Source: Spirochaetaceae bacterium (GTDB lineage Bacteria > Spirochaetota > Spirochaetia > DSM-27196 > Alkalispirochaetaceae). Taken from it: 33,788 nucleotides of DNA. Shown one piece after another: positions 7,991-15,796 of this stretch. The translations under genes and the position numbers were made by a program. The first letter of the stretch is position 1, and each line of letters opens with the position of its first letter. A model generated the notes under the pieces. It worked only from the letters and a program-made list of their open reading frames with translations. It had not been told where the DNA came from and did no database searches. The DNA is taken from assembly GCA_007695175.1 (NCBI GenBank), contig REEH01000154.1:1-33788 (forward strand), written 5' to 3'.

Positions 7991-8570
7991 GGGGCCGGAT
8001 GCTCCCGATGGCCGATTCAACCTGGCGCATCGTCTGCTCCTGGACCGCTTCAGTGGCCAGCACGAACTGGATCATAACGGTCCCGGCGGGCGTCGCCGTG
8101 GCGAGGACGAAGAGCACCGCTTCCTCGGTCATCACCCGCGCCTGGTGAAACTCCAGCCCCTCGTGCCGGAAGTGATCCCGGCTTCCCGGGTCCTCCGTCA
8201 CCCTGCTCGCCACTGCCTCCGGCGAAACGTCCTCCCGGTAGGTACCCGCGATCATGGCGGCGCCCTCGTCGGAGAGGGCCAGGAGGTCCAGCTCAAAACC
8301 CTCCGCTCCGGCCGGCTGAAACTGCTGGAAGAGGGGAGACCCCGGTTCCTGGACGATCCATCCCCGGGGGACGCGCAGGGCGATGCCGCCGGGCAGAATC
8401 TCTTCCTCCTGCAGGAGGGATGGGTCCACGGAGAAGGTGTACACGGGGATTTCCTCATCCTGGAGAGCGGGGCTCACGGGCGGGGAATCGTCCCGGGCGC
8501 ACGCGGCGAGGGTCAAAAAAAGAGCCGCCGTCACAACGGCGGCGACTCGGCTGGTTGGAAAAACCGGCAC
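7983..8570 (-). CDS. Lipoprotein of unknown function
   Basis: The 195-residue product has a lipoprotein signal peptide ([13 protein letters not shown], lipidated Cys24) followed by an acidic linker. The rest resembles small DcrB/PsbP-like lipoproteins: [17 protein letters not shown], a middle segment with a FEL-x-LL strand, and a C-terminal helix ([14 protein letters not shown]). This similarity is an impression only. The GTG start at 8570 lies 1 nt after the stop of the upstream lipoprotein gene, so the two should be co-transcribed. However, a terminator hairpin and T-tract lie within its own signal-peptide codons (8515-8543), which should limit expression. It overlaps the alcohol dehydrogenase end by 8 nt, tail to tail. 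Confidence 0.7.
   Translation of the reverse strand: MPVFPTSRVAAVVTAALFLTLAACARDDSPPVSPALQDEEIPVYTFSVDPSLLQEEEILPGGIALRVPRGWIVQEPGSPLFQQFQPAGAEGFELDLLALSDEGAAMIAGTYREDVSPEAVASRVTEDPGSRDHFRHEGLEFHQARVMTEEAVLFVLATATPAGTVMIQFVLATEAVQEQTMRQVESAIGSIRPLN
8515..8543 (-). terminator. Intrinsic terminator/attenuator inside a signal-peptide coding sequence
   Basis: On the minus strand a perfect 8-bp stem GCCGCCGT / ACGGCGGC with a TGTG loop (8524-8543) is followed by TC and seven T residues (8515-8521). It lies 29 nt after the stop of the Bor-like lipoprotein gene but within codons 10-19 of the next lipoprotein, where it encodes part of the hydrophobic signal peptide. It would end most transcripts before the second gene. 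Confidence 0.8.
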
Positions 8571-8571
8571 G

Positions 8572-8874
8572 CTATTTGGTTACCGTGACGGTCCGGATCC
8601 GGAGGGTAACGTACCCCAGGAACATGTTGGCCAGAATATCGATGAACCCGTCTTCCGTGGTTATCGTGTAGTCCTGGGCTCCCGCGGCCATCTCCGCTGT
8701 GTCGGCGCCACCACCGATTCCGATCGGAATCAGACCCCACACGGCATACCACTGTTTTGCCGTTACTTCCTGGCCCGTCTGGGCACCGCTTCCCACGACG
8801 TGGGTGTGACTGACGCATCCAGCCAGCAGGAATACCGCGATAAGCGCGATTGCCACAATCCTGAAACCTTTCAT
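8572..8874 (-). CDS. Bor-like small lipoprotein
   Basis: The 100-residue product has a signal peptide ending in LLAGC (Cys18 or so) and a mature part reading HVVGSGAQTGQEV, KQWYAVWGLIPIG, DTAEMAAGAQDYTI, LANMFLGYVTLRIRTVTV. That order fits the Bor family of small outer-membrane lipoproteins (named after the lambda serum-resistance protein), with a conserved Trp-Gly-Leu turn and a late hydrophobic strand. The start at 8874 has GAGGAGG 6 nt upstream; an in-frame ATG 27 nt earlier lacks one. A good promoter lies at 8906-8935. It is followed after 1 nt by another lipoprotein gene, with a terminator in between functionally. Confidence 0.75.
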   Translation of the reverse strand: MKGFRIVAIALIAVFLLAGCVSHTHVVGSGAQTGQEVTAKQWYAVWGLIPIGIGGGADTAEMAAGAQDYTITTEDGFIDILANMFLGYVTLRIRTVTVTK

Positions 8875-8905
8875 TCTGACCTCCTCAAAGAGTTGATACA
8901 TTCAT

Positions 8906-8935
8906 ATCATAAATCAGGCGGGCACGACCGTGCAA
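8906..8935 (-). promoter_or_regulatory. Sigma-70-type promoter of the Bor-like lipoprotein gene
   Basis: On the minus strand TTGCAC (8930-8935), an 18-nt spacer and TATGAT (8906-8911) precede a 30-nt leader with a strong GAGGAGG site. It lies in the 91-bp gap after the CotH gene, so the lipoprotein pair has its own promoter. Confidence 0.6.
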
Positions 8936-8965
8936 GGCCGCGGAAGAAAATGACAAATAAAATAG

Positions 8966-11900
8966 TCAATATGCCGTAAAGCGGGGAGTCACCGTCCGGT
9001 CCCGCTCCAGGACCAACCGCTTCAGCGAGTCGTCCTCGGTGCCCGCCTCCCACCCCCCGAAGCGGTACCCTTTCGCGGGGATCGCCTCCAGCTCCAGGGG
9101 GATACCGGTGAAGTAGATCCCCTCCCACAGGCCGGCGGCGTCCGTGTTGCTTCCCGGCATGTCTCCCTCAAGAAGCACCGAGTTCACCCGCACCGTGCCG
9201 CCGGCCCCCCGCAGGTCCACGGTCAGGCGGGCGGTACCGTTGATCTCTCCGCCCCGCTCCGCGAAGTATTCGAGAATGTGCTCGCGCTGTACCGCCGGGC
9301 GCCGGCGGGCAAACTCCATATTGGCGTCCACCTGGGCCCGCCAGTACGCCGGGGAGGCGGGATACCCCCATCGGCGGATGTGCCGTTCCATCTCCGGCTC
9401 CAGGAGCGCTGCTGCCTCCCCGATCGCCTCGGCGTGAATCTCCGGCCGGTAGAGCGTGTTCATCAGGTCGGCGAAGCGGTTGATGAAACGGACCCTGAAA
9501 TCGCGGTTGCCCAGGAGTCCCGCCAGGAGGGCGGTGTAGCGCGGGTCCCGGGTGCGGATGCCCGCGGCGGAGCGGAGGACGGCCTCATCTCCCAGCAGCT
9601 CGCTGTCGATCTCCTCCGAGCGGTAGACCTCGCCCAGCTCGTCCAGGTGCGCTTCCAGATGCTCCTGGTCGGTACGATCGTTCCCGTAGAAGGTCATGGT
9701 CCTGTTCTCCAGAAACATGAAGGCATTGTCAAAATCCCAGGTGTGCCATCGCCAGCGCCCGTCCAGGCCCGGGGGCGCCTCCGGGTCGTAGTCCCGGCGC
9801 ACGCGCCACATGGCCACGTGCTTGGTTACACCGTCGGCGTCGCCCGAGAATATGCGCAGGATGTTGTAGTCGATGAAGCTGTCCACGTCCATGACCGACC
9901 TGACCCGGCGGTAGTTTTCCTCCGATTCCATGTCGGCCCTTTCCACGAAGGACAGCAGCTCCCGGAAGGGGCGATTCTCCCCGGGGCGGCCCGTGTCGAG
10001 CTGAACGTCAAAGGCCAGGGGGCCGTCGATGATGATCACCTCCTCCGGGTCCACGCCGTAGAGAGCCTCCAGGTAGAAGCGGTCGAAGCGCTCGCGCATA
10101 TTCTTGATTCCCCAGTACTCGCCGTTGATGAAGTGTATTACGGGGCGGTACTCCAGAAGGTCCACCTCCACGTAGGGGCGCACGTGGGAGTGAGCCACCG
10201 CGTCCTGCAGGTGACTGCGAAAGAGGCTCTGTCCGCTGCGCAGCATGAGCCGCTTGTACCGCGTTGCCGTTCCGGCGGCTCCGGGAAAGAGGTGATACTC
10301 GAAATAGTTGCGCCGATCGTGATCCTTGCGCGCGTAGAGTCGGAGGGACTTGAGAGGGTGCGATCGCGACCACCCCCCGTGTATCCGGACTCCCCCGTCG
10401 AGAGCGAGGCCGCGGTACCCGTCGGGTTCGTAAAACTCTATATGAGCGGGCACCTCCCAGCGCTCGCGATAGTTGGCGGGGCGCCGCATCCAGAGCTCTT
10501 CCTCTTCCCGGTATTCCTCGTAGATCCGTCCCGGGACATAGATTCCCTCATCGTACCCGAAGAGCGCTTCCGGGTCAGCCATGATGGACACGACGCCCAG
10601 GGGAAAGAGCTGCTCCACCCGGGGTTCCACGAAGTAGGCAGCGCTGTACACGTTGCCGCGCTCCTTGCCGTCCCAGGTGACGGCACGGATTACGGTGGCG
10701 CGAAACCCGGGATGCTCCGGGGGCTGCCACTGCCAGAACTCCGCCTCCGGTACGGTAGTGGAGAGTTCCGCCAGGGAGTGACCCGGTGCGTCCCCCTCGA
10801 TTATCGAGGAGGATGACTCCACCCGCACCGGCCCCGTATAGCGCAGGGTGCGACTGCTCCGCTCCACGTATTCATCCCTCTCGTGGTCCCGGTATCGCCA
10901 GGGCCGCTCGCCCTCGTCCCGTCCCGCCTCGACGGAGGCGGGGTCAGGGCGGGAACCGTCCAGGGTGTAGTAGATCGCAAGGGAAGGGTCCGCGTCGGGG
11001 TCCGCCAGGGAGAGTTCCAGCTCAAAGGCGTCCCGGTAAAACCCGCCGGGCCTGGAAAAGGTGATTCCCTGGTAGGTGCGGGCCTCCCGGTTGGACTCGC
11101 CCGGCGTGGGATCAAGGAAGTTTGTCCAGCCGGCGGCCGGTGATTCTCCGGCTCTCCGGCCCCAGCTGGTATCCCGGGGAATCGCCGGTACCTCCACCCG
11201 GTCCAGGAGCGTCCGTCCGTAATCACGGGTCAGGACGATCTCCGTCCCCCCGGAGGCGAGGGTGAAGGAGGCGTGCAACTCCGGCGGGGGCGCATCCTCC
11301 GGGGAGGCCCCGGAGGCCGGGGAGGCCCCGGAGGCGAAAAGCAGGAGGTGGCTCCCGGGGGCGATGGAGGTGCCCGCCGGAAAGGTCCACCCCCGGTGGC
11401 GCTCCGCCCAGCCCTCCCCGAGACTTACCGTGACACCCTCAAGGGAAACGGGCTCCTCCCCGGGGTTGTGGAGTTCCATCCAGTCGGGGTGGTTGCCGGC
11501 CGAATCGGCGAGAGTGGAACCGTTGGAGGTCATCACCTCGTTGATGAGAACCTCCCCCGTGGGAATGCGGGGCAGCCGTGCAGGGTATCGTCGCGCGATG
11601 GTATCCCAGTAGGGCAGGAGTACATCGTATCCGTAGGGGCCCCGGTCGGCGCTTCCCCGGACGGGGTTGTCCCGGATGTCGACCTCCTCCCGCAGCGCCC
11701 CGCGACCGAGGAGCTCCGCCAGGACGTCCAGGTCCCTGACCCCGGTATTGCGGATGTTCAGGCGCTGCAGGGAGCGCATCCCCGCGATGAGATCGATCTC
11801 ATCCCCCAAGGGAACGTTTCGCAGAATGAGCGTATGAAGGCGCGTGAGACTCCGCAACGCTTCCAGACCGGTAATGTCCCGGCTGGAGTGGAGGTTCAGG

Positions 11901-12589
11901 TAGCGCAGGGAGGGAAGGTGAGCCAGAACCCCGATATCGGTGACGCCGCTTTCGCGGAGGTTCAGATGCTCCAGCGCCACCATCAGGCGCAACGGTTCCA
12001 GATCGCCTCCGGCCAGGTCCGTCTCCCGCAGGTCCAGAAGGCGCAACCCCGTGAGACCGGCCAGTGGTTCCAGGTCCCGGATCGCGGTATTGCGCAGGGA
12101 GAGCTCCCGCAGGAGCGTAAACGTGGCGAGCCCGCCCGCGTCACGGAAGGTGGTATTGCCCTCCAGATCAAGCCGATGCAGCGTGACCGATTCAGCAAGT
12201 ACCTCCAGGTCCAAGTCGGATGCGCTTTGCAGTCCGCACGCACGCAGGCGCAGTTCCTCGAGCCGAGGGAGCTCGCCCAGAGGGGCGAGGGAGGTGGGCG
12301 TCGTCCCGGACAGGTCGAGGGTAATCACGTTGGGAAGGAGGGAGATGTCCCGGAGATCGGTTATAGCGTACCCTGACGCATCCAGGTGGGTTATACGGTC
12401 GAGCTGCTGTTGCCGGAGGGCGCCCCGCGGTTGCTGGAGCGTGGCTCGTATCGCCTCCTCCAGGGCGGGATCTGATATCCTCACCTCGCCTCCCACGAGA
12501 CTGAGCGCCCCATAGGCCACGAGAAAGATCGCCAGCGCGACCGCGGCGGTAATGGCCATGCGGCGTACCCGCAGGAGGGGATCGGTCAT
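8966..12589 (-). CDS. CotH-kinase-family protein with leucine-rich repeats and lamin-tail domain
   Basis: The 1207-residue product has one N-terminal membrane anchor (about 12-33), leucine-rich repeats (about 60-310, in the style LRELSLRNTAIRDLEPLAGL), a lamin-tail domain (about 345-465: LINEVMTSNGSTLADS, PDWMELHNPGEEPVSLEG), a chitobiase/Fn3-like segment (IYYTLDGSRPDP, about 538) and the CotH kinase domain (about 660-980). CotH hallmarks are VRIHGGWSRSHPLKSLRLY, GIKNMRERFDRFYLE and WRWHTWDFDNAF with the metal-binding Asp952/Asp954. A C-terminal InlB-repeat-like piece ends the protein. CotH proteins are atypical kinases that phosphorylate secreted proteins. The anchor places the domains outside the inner membrane. 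It is coupled by a 4-nt overlap to the VTC gene, with GGAG upstream. Residues 420-430 come from a tandem DNA repeat. Confidence 0.88.
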   Translation of the reverse strand: MTDPLLRVRRMAITAAVALAIFLVAYGALSLVGGEVRISDPALEEAIRATLQQPRGALRQQQLDRITHLDASGYAITDLRDISLLPNVITLDLSGTTPTSLAPLGELPRLEELRLRACGLQSASDLDLEVLAESVTLHRLDLEGNTTFRDAGGLATFTLLRELSLRNTAIRDLEPLAGLTGLRLLDLRETDLAGGDLEPLRLMVALEHLNLRESGVTDIGVLAHLPSLRYLNLHSSRDITGLEALRSLTRLHTLILRNVPLGDEIDLIAGMRSLQRLNIRNTGVRDLDVLAELLGRGALREEVDIRDNPVRGSADRGPYGYDVLLPYWDTIARRYPARLPRIPTGEVLINEVMTSNGSTLADSAGNHPDWMELHNPGEEPVSLEGVTVSLGEGWAERHRGWTFPAGTSIAPGSHLLLFASGASPASGASPEDAPPPELHASFTLASGGTEIVLTRDYGRTLLDRVEVPAIPRDTSWGRRAGESPAAGWTNFLDPTPGESNREARTYQGITFSRPGGFYRDAFELELSLADPDADPSLAIYYTLDGSRPDPASVEAGRDEGERPWRYRDHERDEYVERSSRTLRYTGPVRVESSSSIIEGDAPGHSLAELSTTVPEAEFWQWQPPEHPGFRATVIRAVTWDGKERGNVYSAAYFVEPRVEQLFPLGVVSIMADPEALFGYDEGIYVPGRIYEEYREEEELWMRRPANYRERWEVPAHIEFYEPDGYRGLALDGGVRIHGGWSRSHPLKSLRLYARKDHDRRNYFEYHLFPGAAGTATRYKRLMLRSGQSLFRSHLQDAVAHSHVRPYVEVDLLEYRPVIHFINGEYWGIKNMRERFDRFYLEALYGVDPEEVIIIDGPLAFDVQLDTGRPGENRPFRELLSFVERADMESEENYRRVRSVMDVDSFIDYNILRIFSGDADGVTKHVAMWRVRRDYDPEAPPGLDGRWRWHTWDFDNAFMFLENRTMTFYGNDRTDQEHLEAHLDELGEVYRSEEIDSELLGDEAVLRSAAGIRTRDPRYTALLAGLLGNRDFRVRFINRFADLMNTLYRPEIHAEAIGEAAALLEPEMERHIRRWGYPASPAYWRAQVDANMEFARRRPAVQREHILEYFAERGGEINGTARLTVDLRGAGGTVRVNSVLLEGDMPGSNTDAAGLWEGIYFTGIPLELEAIPAKGYRFGGWEAGTEDDSLKRLVLERDRTVTPRFTAY
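11301..11335. repeat. 18-bp tandem repeat inside the CotH gene
   Basis: Two adjacent copies of GGGGAGGCCCCGGAGGCC (the second lacking its last base) encode a duplicated Ser-Gly-Ala-Ser-Pro-Ala stretch in the lamin-tail domain. The unit is a multiple of three, so copy change would keep the frame. Confidence 0.8.
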
Positions 12590-13362
12590 ACCACACTCCG
12601 GGGCGTGACCATGTAGGGCCGGACGATTTCGATCCCCTGAACGTACTTGCTGTTGGATACCACTTTCAGCACCTGATTGCGTACGATATGGCGAAGCCAG
12701 TCGGGCTCGAACCGGGAGTTCGTCTTGATCTCCAGGACGATGCTGCGCGGCCGGTGCGGTTTGAGCAGCGGATCCCGGGGAAAGAGCTCCCGGGCGCGAC
12801 AGCTGTGGACATTGTGATCCAGCGTGAGTCGTACCGGGAGACCGTCCCGGGAGCGGTACCCCTCGCGCAGGTACTGTACCAGGAGCGTCGGAACGAGTCC
12901 CCGTACGTGGTACAGCCTCTGAAACTCCTCCAGGACCGGGTCCGGGGGAGCGCTCTCGCCGGCGCAGCCCCGGGAGCGGCCCCAGGAGCGGCTCACCAGA
13001 AAGTGCTCGTACTCCCGGTAGTCGGCAAAAGAGCTGTACTTGGTCATGGAGTTGCCCTTTTTCGTCTTCAGCTCAACCCGCACCGGCGGCGACGCTCCCG
13101 GATTGTCTCCGTACACGCGGAACCGCAGCTTGATCCGGCCGTAGTTGCCCTCGTTGCGTTCGTGAAAGGCGGAGAAATCCCGCGTATCGTAGTAGAGACT
13201 GCGGACGAGGTAGCGGCCACCGGCGCGGATGGTATACGTGTCGGGCACCATGAAAGCGCGCACGATGTTACGCACCGATTGATACTGTCCCGGCGTGAGG
13301 TGGTATTTCCGTTCAAAACGCTCGGATGTGCTCAAAACAGACTCTCCCGGCGGACGCCTCAC
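12586..13362 (-). CDS. VTC-domain (polyphosphate-polymerase-like) protein
   Basis: The 258-residue product matches the VTC/CYTH-like tunnel fold: FERKYHLTPGQY at the start, YLVRSLYYDTRDFSAFHE, KLRFRVYGDN, VELKTKKGNSMTKYSS, and a late LEIKTNSRFEPDWL. In yeast Vtc4 this fold makes polyphosphate from ATP using basic residues lining the tunnel; the bacterial proteins near CotH are not well characterised, so polymerase activity is inferred. The GTG at 13362 overlaps the upstream stop (GTGA). An in-frame TTG at codon 10 has GGGAGAG before it and is an equally good start. It sits between DUF4956 and CotH in a coupled operon, a grouping that recurs in bacteria. Confidence 0.85.
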   Translation of the reverse strand: MRRPPGESVLSTSERFERKYHLTPGQYQSVRNIVRAFMVPDTYTIRAGGRYLVRSLYYDTRDFSAFHERNEGNYGRIKLRFRVYGDNPGASPPVRVELKTKKGNSMTKYSSFADYREYEHFLVSRSWGRSRGCAGESAPPDPVLEEFQRLYHVRGLVPTLLVQYLREGYRSRDGLPVRLTLDHNVHSCRARELFPRDPLLKPHRPRSIVLEIKTNSRFEPDWLRHIVRNQVLKVVSNSKYVQGIEIVRPYMVTPRSVV

Positions 13363-14069
13363 ATGGGGAGCGTCAGCTGTGGCGTGAGGAGCGAGACCTT
13401 GCCGACGCCCGGGACCTCCCGGATCACCTCCACGATCTGCTGGATACGCCGCTCCAGCTTCCGGTCAAATCGGAACTCCCAGGTGAGTTCCCAGGAGTCT
13501 CCATCGATCTCGTGACTGCGCAGCTGAACCTGCGCTCCCGTCCCGGTAACGATCTCCTCCAGCGCGCCGTAATCATAGGGCATGCCCCCCGCCACGATGA
13601 GGATATACTCCACGTGCAGCTGCCGGCCGTACTTCACCAGGTAGAAAAGCGTCAGCAGCAGGGCGATGAGGATCGCCGCCAGAACGGTAAAAGTCCAGTT
13701 GAGCGTGCCCGCACCGAGGCCCGTAGCGATCGCCCAGAAGAGAAAGACCATGTCCCGCGTATCCTTGATGGGCGTACGAAAGCGGATGATCGAGAGCGAT
13801 CCCACCAGTCCCAGGGAGAGAACAAGATCGCCCTGGATAAAGAACATCACCACCGTCACGATCGGCGTCAGCAGGACCAGCGTCGTCAGGAAGCCCGCGT
13901 CGTAATTGAGCCCGCGATGCGTATAGCGATACACCGTGGCGATGGCAACCCCGAGAACGACCGCAATAAGGATGGAAATCCCGAAGTTGATCAGTTGATC
14001 CGGTGGGATGAGGATGATTCCTGTTATTCGGTTCAAGATGGCCCCCGGAGAACGATTATAACGGAACAT
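13359..14069 (-). CDS. DUF4956 membrane protein
   Basis: The product (236 residues from ATG 14069) has about four membrane helices in its first 150 residues, including FGISILIAVVLGVAIATV, then VLSLGLVGSLSIIRFRTPIKDTRDMVFLFWAIATG, the signature of DUF4956. A soluble ferredoxin-like tail follows (about 165-236). The family accompanies VTC and CotH genes and probably forms a membrane platform for them; its chemistry is unknown. ATG 14069 has no ribosome binding site and a TATAAT box lies just inside it (14055-14060), so the TTG at 14036, preceded by GGGGG, may be the real start and fits the family N-terminus. The frame remains open to 14615 but that part is antisense to the patatin gene and is not credible. 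It leads the operon. Confidence 0.85.
   Translation of the reverse strand: MFRYNRSPGAILNRITGIILIPPDQLINFGISILIAVVLGVAIATVYRYTHRGLNYDAGFLTTLVLLTPIVTVVMFFIQGDLVLSLGLVGSLSIIRFRTPIKDTRDMVFLFWAIATGLGAGTLNWTFTVLAAILIALLLTLFYLVKYGRQLHVEYILIVAGGMPYDYGALEEIVTGTGAQVQLRSHEIDGDSWELTWEFRFDRKLERRIQQIVEVIREVPGVGKVSLLTPQLTLPM
14055..14060 (-). promoter_or_regulatory. Consensus -10 box of the DUF4956-VTC-CotH operon
   Basis: A perfect TATAAT on the minus strand. A TGTCAA/CTGTCA element 17-18 nt upstream is a weak -35. If used, transcription starts near 14048, downstream of ATG 14069, which favours the TTG start at 14036. Confidence 0.45.
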
Positions 14070-14182
14070 TACCGAGTTTGACAGATTTTTTTCATCTTCC
14101 GCGGTGCCCGATACGGAACCGGCCAGTATGGTGTCGACCATGCTCCGAAGCCGCTCGTGGTGCTCTTTGACGAGGTGGACGT

Positions 14183-14216
14183 GTTGCGGGACGATTTTTA
14201 TCCGCCGGTTTGAAAA
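14183..14216 (+). repeat. Left copy of the islet-flanking direct repeat
   Basis: This 34-nt sequence matches 16213-16247 at 32 positions with two mismatches and one indel (five versus six T). It starts with a 17-nt identical block, GTTGCGGGACGATTTTT. The two copies lie in the same orientation and enclose the AT-richer patatin/toxin-antitoxin islet. Confidence 0.85.
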
Positions 14217-14265
14217 GCCGCAGGCCACGTAATACTTTCCGGCGATCGGCATCGGGGCGGAATAC

Positions 14266-15423
14266 CTACATAACCGAATAGTGCTCCACCACCGCATCCC
14301 ATCCCGCTCTGTATAAACGGGTGAAATCGGGATCCGCACCGCGAAGTGCGTTCTGGAGATCGATCGCTTCCAATACGGGAATCCGGATCTCTTCCACCTC
14401 GCAGGTGACACGATCGCTATAGATCGCAGGTGATCCTGTGGCGTTGATCGCGATGATCCGGTCCGGTCTGAAGGCCGAAAATGCTTCTTCGATCGGAACC
14501 GCCGACATTCTGTCCGATCCCGGATCGACATAGGATAGATCAGTGCCCTTGAAGATATAGGGATTGTTGATGCTCCGCGACACGGCTTCCGCCAGGTTGC
14601 CCCTCGTCGAAACAACGAGTTCGATTCCTTCTCCTTCCTTGCGCATATAGGATGTTCCGAACTCTATCTCCGTATCCTCCATCATCGTATGGTCGAGGTA
14701 CACATCAAGTGTCCGACTGAAACGCTCATGACTGATCAAGGGCTCCGCCCGGTTGCCCACTATCCAGCCGGCAGCGGCGGCCGCCACCGCGACCAGGCCG
14801 ATTCCCCCGGTGGCTATCGCCGCGGCAACGCTTCCCAGTATTACACCGGTCGATATTGACCTCGTTCTGTCTCTTCTTGTTGTCTCTTCATAATCGCTCA
14901 GCAGAGTCCGATATCGGCCCGAGAGCGATTCGTCCGGCGCCGTCACATACAGACTGCCGACTAAGGCGCCCATGCTGTTTCCGTATACGTAATCAGGCTG
15001 CCGGCGACGATGCCCAATGAGCGCATCCAATGCGCCCATATGTGAAAGGCCGTTAACGCCCCCGACGGAGAGGACCAGACAAACGCGTTCCCGACGGAAC
15101 GATACGTCAACGTTTCGGTCGCTATTAATTACCTCAAGAGTAATGATATTCGATGATGCAACCTGGACTCCATCAATGGTAACGGAGTCGACGAGGTACC
15201 CATCATCGGGTGTTATTATGATCCGTTGCGTATTACCTTCCGTGATTTGAAAGCGACCATCAGGATCGGTGGTACCCCCGTTGGAACTTTGAATTGAGAT
15301 CCAGAATTTCTGTTGTACCGTGGGAATTGGCTGGTCATAGGTAATAGTGGTACAACCGACCAGTGACACAATAATTATAATCAAAACTACTTTTTTTGAT
15401 ATCGCTAATAATTCACGGAGCAT
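14266..15423 (-). CDS. Divergent patatin-like lipoprotein
   Basis: The 385-residue product has a lipoprotein signal peptide (VVLIIIIVSLVGC, lipidated Cys24), an InlB-repeat-like domain (about 38-110: DDGYLVDSVTIDG) and a patatin-like domain (about 113-385). The latter shows VLSVGGVNGLSHMGALDAL as oxyanion-hole glycines, then YGNSMGALVGS with nucleophile Ser150. The partner Asp is probably Asp300 in YVDPGSDRMSAVPIEEA, where patatins normally read Asp-Gly-Gly/Ala. A hydrophobic Ala/Gly-rich segment (192-224) interrupts the domain. Patatins hydrolyse lipid acyl esters; placement on the cell surface or periplasm follows from the lipobox. Base composition and codon use are clearly more AT-rich than neighbours, suggesting transfer. 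It is divergent from the AbrB-Doc pair. A -10 box ends 9 nt before the ATG. Confidence 0.75.
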   Translation of the reverse strand: MLRELLAISKKVVLIIIIVSLVGCTTITYDQPIPTVQQKFWISIQSSNGGTTDPDGRFQITEGNTQRIIITPDDGYLVDSVTIDGVQVASSNIITLEVINSDRNVDVSFRRERVCLVLSVGGVNGLSHMGALDALIGHRRRQPDYVYGNSMGALVGSLYVTAPDESLSGRYRTLLSDYEETTRRDRTRSISTGVILGSVAAAIATGGIGLVAVAAAAAGWIVGNRAEPLISHERFSRTLDVYLDHTMMEDTEIEFGTSYMRKEGEGIELVVSTRGNLAEAVSRSINNPYIFKGTDLSYVDPGSDRMSAVPIEEAFSAFRPDRIIAINATGSPAIYSDRVTCEVEEIRIPVLEAIDLQNALRGADPDFTRLYRAGWDAVVEHYSVM

Positions 15424-15432
15424 TTGCTGAGA

Positions 15433-15461
15433 ATACTATTCCCGACCGGGTATTTCGGCAA
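15433..15461 (-). promoter_or_regulatory. Promoter of the patatin-like gene
   Basis: On the minus strand TTGCCG (15456-15461), a 17-nt spacer and TAGTAT (15433-15438) precede ATG 15423 by 9 nt. No Shine-Dalgarno is visible, so the leader would be two or three bases or none. Confidence 0.55.
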
Positions 15462-15533
15462 GCACCGGATAATGCTTTCCGTGAGCAAACGGTAAAAGAC
15501 AGAATCAGAGCCGCATTACAGGATTTCTGATTC

Positions 15534-15562
15534 TTGACTCGGATACACATCGTGTTTACCAT
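15534..15562 (+). promoter_or_regulatory. Promoter of the AbrB-Doc toxin-antitoxin operon
   Basis: TTGACT (15534-15539), a 17-nt spacer and TACCAT (15557-15562) are followed after just 6 nt by ATG 15569. No Shine-Dalgarno is present, so the antitoxin mRNA is probably leaderless. The antitoxin would be expected to bind here and repress its own promoter, as in related systems. Confidence 0.6.
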
Positions 15563-15568
15563 TTCAAT

Positions 15569-15793
15569 ATGATCAAGAAACTTGTCCAGCATGGCAATAG
15601 CGCCGCCCTCATTCTCGACAAACCAATACTCGAGCTACTGAACGTGACGATGGACACGCCTCTCGAGATCACGACGGACGGTAGGAGTATCGTTATTTCA
15701 CCGGCCAGGTCGAACTCGGAGTCCGAATTCTCAGCGTCCCTCGACAAGATAAACCGTCGCTTTTCCAGGACGCTGCAAAGACTCGGCGAATAG
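15569..15793 (+). CDS. AbrB/MazE-type antitoxin
   Basis: The 74-residue product begins with a swapped-hairpin AbrB DNA-binding domain: KKLVQHGNSAALILDKPILELL, then PLEITTDGRSIVISPAR. The C-terminal 25 residues are charged and likely disordered, as expected for the part that wraps the toxin. It lies 3 nt before a Doc toxin gene on the same strand, the standard antitoxin-first order of a type II module. Doc in phage P1 is paired with Phd, but AbrB-type partners are also known. The gene belongs to the AT-richer islet. Its start at 15569 matches both the family N-terminus and a promoter 6 nt upstream. Confidence 0.85.
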   Translation: MIKKLVQHGNSAALILDKPILELLNVTMDTPLEITTDGRSIVISPARSNSESEFSASLDKINRRFSRTLQRLGE

Positions 15794-15796
15794 CGA

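Noticed and set aside
9278-12376. Plus-strand open frames of several hundred codons opposite CotH
   Set aside because: Antisense shadows; the CotH, lamin-tail and repeat motifs on the other strand are unambiguous.
14070-14615. N-terminal extension of the DUF4956 protein
   Set aside because: It runs antisense through the patatin gene and the repeat, and DUF4956 proteins start just before the first helix.
15424-15533. Small RNA or hidden gene between the patatin and AbrB genes
   Set aside because: Only two divergent promoters are visible; no ORF or hairpin-plus-T signal was found.
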